Shown here: piece by piece, positions 60,022-64,000 of the stretch
Numbering within the stretch: position 1 is the first letter of the stretch
How the letters are laid out: each line of letters starts with the position of its first letter
Source: Hyphomicrobiales bacterium
GTDB lineage: Bacteria > Pseudomonadota > Alphaproteobacteria > Rhizobiales > Rhizobiaceae
Reading direction: 5' to 3'
Assembly (NCBI GenBank): GCA_900465665.1
Contig: UBJO01000049.1
Span: 1 to 64,000, forward strand
Length of the DNA: 64,000 nucleotides
The notes under the pieces: model-generated
Told to the model about the DNA's origin: nothing
The model's database searches: none
What the model saw: the letters and a program-made list of their open reading frames with translations, nothing else
Position numbers and translations under genes: made by a program

Positions 60022-60597
60022 ATGACGATCCAGCAGAAAAAGCCTTCAGCAGCCCGCCATGGTTTCAAGACCGGTGAATCGATCGTGTACCCCGCTCATG
60101 GAGTCGGTACCATCACCGCTATCGAAGAGCAAGAAGTTGCCGGGATGAAGCTCGAACTTTTCGTTATCGATTTCGAGAAGGACAAGATGCGCCTGAAAGT
60201 GCCGGTCGCAAAGGCCATGAGCATTGGCATGCGCAAGCTTTCCGAGACGGATTTCGTCGAGCGTGCTTTGAAGGTCGTGCAGGGCAAGGCGCGCGTCAAG
60301 CGCACCATGTGGTCCCGTCGCGCGCAGGAATACGATGCCAAGATCAACTCCGGCGACCTGATCTCGATCGCTGAAGTCGTTCGCGACCTTTATCGTGCCG
60401 AAAACCAGCCGGAACAGTCCTATTCCGAACGCCAGCTTTACGAAGCAGCGCTTGACCGCATGGCGCGCGAAATCGCCGCCGTCAACAAGCTCTCGGAAAC
60501 CGAAGCCGTCCGCCTCGTCGAAACGAACCTGAACAAGGGTCCGAAGCGCGGCAAGGCTGTGGAAGAAGACGAAGCAGAAGAGGAAGAAGCAGCCTGA
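60022..60597 (+). CDS. carD: CarD-family transcriptional regulator (CdnL type)
   Basis: A 191-residue RNA-polymerase-binding factor with an N-terminal CarD/TRCF Tudor-like domain (GESIVYPAHGVGTITAIEEQE, LKLELFVIDFEKDKMRLKVPVAKA) and a C-terminal helical DNA-binding domain (VKRTMWSRRAQEYDAKINSGDLISIAEVVRDLYR). It ends in an acidic tail. It stabilises open complexes at rRNA and growth promoters. Translation is taken from the ATG at 60022; a TTG at 60013 is possible. Confidence 0.92.
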   Translation: MTIQQKKPSAARHGFKTGESIVYPAHGVGTITAIEEQEVAGMKLELFVIDFEKDKMRLKVPVAKAMSIGMRKLSETDFVERALKVVQGKARVKRTMWSRRAQEYDAKINSGDLISIAEVVRDLYRAENQPEQSYSERQLYEAALDRMAREIAAVNKLSETEAVRLVETNLNKGPKRGKAVEEDEAEEEEAA

Positions 60598-60617
60598 TCT
60601 CAGGCTTTCTTCTTACC

Positions 60618-60649
60618 AAAAAACCCGGCCATCGTGCCGGGTTTTTTTA
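60618..60649 (+). terminator. intrinsic terminator of carD
   Basis: The perfect 9-bp stem AAACCCGGC/GCCGGGTTT with a 6-nt loop, followed by seven T residues. Confidence 0.9.
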
Positions 60650-60651
60650 TT

Positions 60652-60676
60652 GGAACCTTTTCCACAGTCGCGCGTT
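60652..60676 (+). promoter_or_regulatory. EcfG/RpoE2-type promoter of rpoH2
   Basis: GGAAC-N16-CGTT, matching the general-stress sigma factor consensus of alphaproteobacteria. It starts 3 nt after the carD terminator and implies a transcript beginning near 60683 with a 5' leader of about 290 nt. Confidence 0.65.
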
Positions 60677-60975
60677 TACACACTGTCACCACGGACTTCC
60701 GGGAGAAAGCAATTTCGCTGGAGGTCCGGTTTTCATGTCAGGATGCGACGAGGAGCGGATCATGCCTTCCACAAATTGCCGGTTTGGCAACGTGAAGAAA
60801 ACGGTCTGGGCTCGCGGCATAACCAGCACATAGCAGTAACTAGGGCCTCTCTCTGAGACGTCCAGAGTTAGGCCTTCATATCTTCCAGCCATGAATTTGA
60901 TCCGGTCCGCAACGTCCGGAAGCAAGCCTTGTTTGCCCTTTTTTAGGGCTAAAAGTCTGAACTCAGGAGACCGAT
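60677..60975. other. long rpoH2 leader, no gene seen
   Basis: Between the EcfG-type promoter and rpoH2. A minus-strand open frame at 60686-60925 (79 codons) has no recognised domain or ribosome site. The region may be a structured 5' leader. Confidence 0.35.
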
Positions 60976-61836
60976 ATGAAGAACATGTCTGCAGACCGGC
61001 GCATGATCAAGATCGCCATGGCGGCTCCCTATCTTGCCCGCGAGGAAGAACACGACCTCGCTGTCCGTTGGAAGCACAACGACGACCGTGGGGCACGCAA
61101 CCAGATCGCAATGGCGCATATGCGCCTCGTCATCTCGATGGCTGCGAAATTCCGCAACTTCGGACTTCCCATGAGCGACCTCGTCCAGGAAGGCTATGTC
61201 GGCCTTCTGGAAGCCGCCGCCCGCTTCGAGCCGGAGCGTGATGTCCGTTTCTCCACCTATGCAAGCTGGTGGATCCGCGCCTCGATCCAGGATTATATCC
61301 TGCGCAACTGGTCGATCGTGCGCGGCGGCACCAGCTCGGCCCAGAAGGCGCTGTTCTTCAATCTGCGCCGCCTGCGCGCCAAGCTCGCCAAGGGTGATAC
61401 GCAGCTGACGCTGCAATCGATCCACCAGGAGATCGCCGCGGCACTCGGCGTCAGCCTCTCCGACGTCCAGACCATGGATGCACGCCTCTCCGGCAACGAC
61501 GCCTCGCTGCAGGCACCATCGGTGTCTGGCGATGCCGACAGCGCCGAGAAGATGGACTTCCTCGTCAGCAACGAGCCGCTGCCCGATGAACAGGTCACCA
61601 ACATGATCGACGGCGAACGCCGCCGGGTCTGGCTTGCGTCCGCGCTCACGCATCTCAACGAACGCGAGATGAAGATCATCAGCGCCCGCCGCCTTGCCGA
61701 AGACGGAGCGACGCTGGAAGAGCTTGGCGCCGACCTCGGCATCTCCAAGGAGCGCGTCCGCCAGATCGAAAGCCGCGCGATGGAAAAGCTCCGGACAGCG
61801 CTCGTCAGCGCCGATCCGTATATGGCAGCGCACTGA
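60976..61836 (+). CDS. rpoH: RNA polymerase sigma factor RpoH (RpoH2-like)
   Basis: A 286-residue sigma-32-group factor. Region 2 has NLRLVISMA-type DLVQEGYVGLLEAAARFEPERDVRFSTYASWWIRASIQDYILRNWS. The RpoH-box QKALFFNLRRLR follows, and region 4 ends in SKERVRQIESRAMEKLR. Rhizobia carry several rpoH genes. Location after carD and an EcfG-type promoter fit rpoH2 of Sinorhizobium, which is part of the general stress response. Confidence 0.92.
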   Translation: MKNMSADRRMIKIAMAAPYLAREEEHDLAVRWKHNDDRGARNQIAMAHMRLVISMAAKFRNFGLPMSDLVQEGYVGLLEAAARFEPERDVRFSTYASWWIRASIQDYILRNWSIVRGGTSSAQKALFFNLRRLRAKLAKGDTQLTLQSIHQEIAAALGVSLSDVQTMDARLSGNDASLQAPSVSGDADSAEKMDFLVSNEPLPDEQVTNMIDGERRRVWLASALTHLNEREMKIISARRLAEDGATLEELGADLGISKERVRQIESRAMEKLRTALVSADPYMAAH

Positions 61837-61874
61837 CCCCGATTACTCCGAGATTACTCCCCAGTGATGCAACT

Positions 61875-61901
61875 GGCCCGGCGCAAGCCGGGCCTCTTTT
61901 T
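61875..61901 (+). terminator. intrinsic terminator of rpoH
   Basis: The perfect 8-bp stem GGCCCGGC/GCCGGGCC with a GCAA tetraloop and a TCTTTTTATT tail. Its T-tract runs into the 3' end of the convergent M48 protease gene. Confidence 0.88.
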
Positions 61902-63417
61902 ATTCCGAGATGATTTTGACGCGGTCGCCGGGCGCAACGGAGGCACCGGTCGGCAGGGCGTTGATCAGCTTGAACAGATCGAGCTTGCGATCCGTCCCCA
62001 TCATCCGCGCCGCGAGCGTGGTGATGTTATCTCCAGGCTGCACCGTCAGCACGCGAACCCGAAGCGGCTTCAGAGATGCCGCTTCTGCCGGCGTCATGCG
62101 CCGGAAGCTGGAGCGCAGCACGTCGGCCGTCGATTGCAGCGCGGTGCTTCCCTTCGGCACGGCCGTGAGGAAGCGGAAGATCTGCGAATTGTTTCGCACG
62201 ACAGTCACGTCGAAATCCCAGCGATCGGCACTGGCGCGCGCGGTGGCGGCTTCCATGCCGTTGACGGTGATCTGCTGGATGGTCGACGGATCGAGCCCGG
62301 TGACCCAGCCGCTGGAGATATAGTTGGTCAGCGACTGGTTCTGGTTGTCGGCCACGCCGTCGAAGCGGATAGCGATGTCGCCGGGGCCGGTCGCCATGAC
62401 CGCCTCGACCTTGTTGTCGATCTTGAAGTCCGGCGGCACATCGAAGCGGATGCCGAGACCACCATGCAGGAAGGTCTGGCCGCGAACATAGCCCTCTTCC
62501 GGGCTGTCGCCGTAGAGCAGGCCATCGATGCCGTCGAGATAATATCCGCGCCCGGTATCGCCGACCTTGCCCTCCTGGCCGAAGGCGCGGGCATGATCAC
62601 GCGCAAGCTCGATGCGCTGCGCCGAATTCGGGTGGCTCGACAGGAAGTCCAGGCTCTGGTCGGCATCGGGATCGACCGACATGAAGCGGCTGTAGCCGGC
62701 CATGGAATCCAGGAAACGGCTGGCCGCATAGGGATCGTAGCCGGCTTCGCCGAGCATGCGCACGCCGATGACGTCTGCCTGCAATTCCTGCTGGCGCGAG
62801 AAGGCGGCAAGGCGCAGCTTGCCGCGCGCCAGCGCCTGCTTGCCGGCGATATCGCTGGACAGCACCTCGGCGACGACGCGGCTGGCGATCACTTCCGCCT
62901 CTTCGCGCTTCTGCCGCTCGATGCCGTGGTTGGCGGTGACGTGGCCCATTTCGTGCGACAGCACGGCCGCCACTTCCGACGCATCATTGGCAAGCGCCAG
63001 AAGGCCGCGCGTGACGTAGAGATAACCGCCGGGCAGCGCGAATGCGTTGATCGCGGGCGAATTCAGAATGGTGATGCGGTAGGACTGGCTCGGATTTTCC
63101 GACACCGCCGTCAGCGCGCCGGCAATGCGCGCCACCAGCCGCTCGGTCTTGGCGTCCTTGTATTCGCCACCATAGCTCGCGACGATGCGCGGATGCTCGC
63201 GCGCGCCCATGGCCGCACGCGGATCGTTCTTCTGCACTTCGTCGACGATCTGCGGATTGGACGAGGGCCCGACACTGGGCTGATAGGATTGCTCAAGCGC
63301 CGACTGACAGCCGTAAAGCGCCACGGTGGAGGCGGACAGGATCGACGCCCGTCGTGCCCAGCGGCACGCTGCGAAGAACACATCACTGGAAGGCGCGGGC
63401 AGTTTCCACGTCGTCAT
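61900..63417 (-). CDS. M48-family metalloprotease lipoprotein with C-terminal LysM-like domain
   Basis: A protein of about 505 residues from the ATG at 63417. A hydrophobic segment ends in ALYGCQS, a plausible lipobox. The M48 zinc site HEMGH is in SHEMGHVTANHG, with the third ligand Glu in QQELQADVIG. The C terminus (LTVQPGDNITTLAARMMGT...) resembles a LysM domain, suggesting peptidoglycan association. It is similar to BepA/LoiP quality-control proteases. Starts at 63444, 63471 and 63531 are also in frame; the choice is uncertain. Confidence 0.82.
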   Translation of the reverse strand: MTTWKLPAPSSDVFFAACRWARRASILSASTVALYGCQSALEQSYQPSVGPSSNPQIVDEVQKNDPRAAMGAREHPRIVASYGGEYKDAKTERLVARIAGALTAVSENPSQSYRITILNSPAINAFALPGGYLYVTRGLLALANDASEVAAVLSHEMGHVTANHGIERQKREEAEVIASRVVAEVLSSDIAGKQALARGKLRLAAFSRQQELQADVIGVRMLGEAGYDPYAASRFLDSMAGYSRFMSVDPDADQSLDFLSSHPNSAQRIELARDHARAFGQEGKVGDTGRGYYLDGIDGLLYGDSPEEGYVRGQTFLHGGLGIRFDVPPDFKIDNKVEAVMATGPGDIAIRFDGVADNQNQSLTNYISSGWVTGLDPSTIQQITVNGMEAATARASADRWDFDVTVVRNNSQIFRFLTAVPKGSTALQSTADVLRSSFRRMTPAEAASLKPLRVRVLTVQPGDNITTLAARMMGTDRKLDLFKLINALPTGASVAPGDRVKIISE

Positions 63418-63685
63418 GCGGTCCAGTCTGGCTCTCCGAGTCATCGCGCTTCTCGGCCGGCTCGCCGTCATGGCGCCCCGGTCGTCTTCATCAAGGTTCA
63501 ACAGGCGTACGCCCCCGTTTCCGCAGTGCACAATCGAGGGCCCAAGTCTTTGCTTTAGCTGATTTCCGCATCGGTTGCATAGCGAGACTCTGCCTAAATA
63601 TGGCGGCTTTATACTTTAGCAAGCCTAACGTGGTTAAGGAGTTCTCTGGGTCGCCGCAAATTATGGCGAAAGTGCCGTTGTCTTG

Positions 63686-64000
63686 TTAAGATTCGTCGAT
63701 CCGCAGAAATTGCCCCAGCGCGGAATTGTTTTCGCCGGTCGAAAACCGCGCGATCGGCGCCGCCACCGCGACCCTGCCCTGGTCGATGAAAATCGCATAG
63801 TCGGCAATCCGCCTGATCTCGTCGGCGTCGTGCGAGACAATCACGACAGTGTTGCCGCTGTCGCGATGCATCGCCAGAAGCAACCCCGCCATGTCGCGGC
63901 GCAGGCTCGGATCGAGCGCGGCGAAGGGTTCGTCGAGCAGCAGGATGGGGCGCTGACGCACCAGCGCCCGGGCAAACGCCACCCGCTGCCGCTCGCCACC
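63686..64000 (-). CDS. thiQ: thiamine ABC transporter ATP-binding protein, partial
   Basis: The C-terminal ~105 residues of an ABC ATPase, running off the window edge. It shows the signature end GGERQR, Walker B PILLLDEPFAALDP, the H-loop SHDADEIRRIAD and the tail FSTGENNSALGQFL. The sequence fits ThiQ best. The rest of the protein and the permease thiP lie outside the window, so the substrate is provisional. Confidence 0.8.
   Translation of the reverse strand, partial: GGERQRVAFARALVRQRPILLLDEPFAALDPSLRRDMAGLLLAMHRDSGNTVVIVSHDADEIRRIADYAIFIDQGRVAVAAPIARFSTGENNSALGQFLRIDES

Noticed and set aside
60686..60925. A 79-codon minus-strand open frame between carD and rpoH
   Set aside because: No domain, no ribosome site, and it is antisense to a predicted leader transcript.

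Overview
The window is a GC-rich chromosomal segment from an alphaproteobacterium of the order Rhizobiales, most likely family Rhizobiaceae (Rhizobium/Agrobacterium/Sinorhizobium relatives). The evidence is a set of genes and sites typical of that group: DUF2585/UPF0314, a CenR/OtpR-type regulator beside an L,D-transpeptidase, glnK-amtB behind a sigma-54 site, fbpABC behind an Irr-box-like site, rpoH2 behind an EcfG-type promoter, two perfect CtrA boxes, a CcrM (GANTC) site cluster and dispersed palindromic repeats of the rhizobial mosaic type. No phage, transposon, CRISPR array or rRNA operon was seen. There is one tRNA gene, tRNA-Gly(GCC).

Layout. 0.1-6.6 kb: NCS1 permease, xthA, an envelope regulator pair, an L,D-transpeptidase, an aldo/keto reductase and two small membrane proteins. 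6.7-12.3 kb: dapF-mtaB-ftsY and an MBL-fold hydrolase. 12.6-16.4 kb: ffh, chorismate mutase, rpsP, rimM, trmD. 16.5-22.1 kb: lolA-like, ftsK, glnK-amtB. 22.2-27.3 kb: tesB, a UbiH-like hydroxylase, Trm112, LON-substrate-binding, CnoX-like thioredoxin, YbaK-type deacylase, tRNA-Gly. 27.8-33.0 kb: a PF10091/GH144-like glycosidase and fbpABC iron uptake. 33.1-39.8 kb: a lysine/pipecolate catabolic run (imine reductase-like, amaB, amaA, hglS) with a divergent LysR regulator and a stand-alone RAM-domain protein. 39.9-50.4 kb: surface-glycan and aminoacyl-carrier-protein region. 50.6-53.5 kb: epmB, epmA and efp. 53.6-54.9 kb: higBA and two small membrane/envelope proteins. 55.5-64 kb: SUV3-like helicase, S4 protein, fdxA, carD, rpoH2, an M48 protease and the end of a ThiQ-like ATPase.

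The most unusual part is the six-gene minus-strand run from 50363 down to 41153. It encodes a carrier protein, an acyl-CoA-dehydrogenase-like flavoprotein, a SerRS-like amino acid:carrier-protein ligase (its three predicted zinc ligands are kept with the spacing of the Bradyrhizobium enzyme), a DUF1839 protein, a GH2 glycosidase and an 1103-residue protein that joins a Wzx-type flippase to two alpha/beta-hydrolase domains. In the first hydrolase domain the nucleophile serine is replaced by glycine. The second has a cysteine at that position with Asp and His in place. A convergent GT4 glycosyltransferase carries a perfect CtrA box. Together they suggest a cell-cycle-timed pathway that activates an amino acid on a carrier protein and uses it on an exported glycan. 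That is an inference, not something the sequence proves.

Other points: two copies of a palindromic repeat are inserted in frame, in opposite orientation, into the acidic domain of FtsY; eight GANTC sites lie within 124 bp upstream of the helicase gene; and two class II aminoacyl-tRNA-synthetase paralogues that charge proteins rather than tRNA (aa:CP ligase and EpmA) lie about 3 kb apart.
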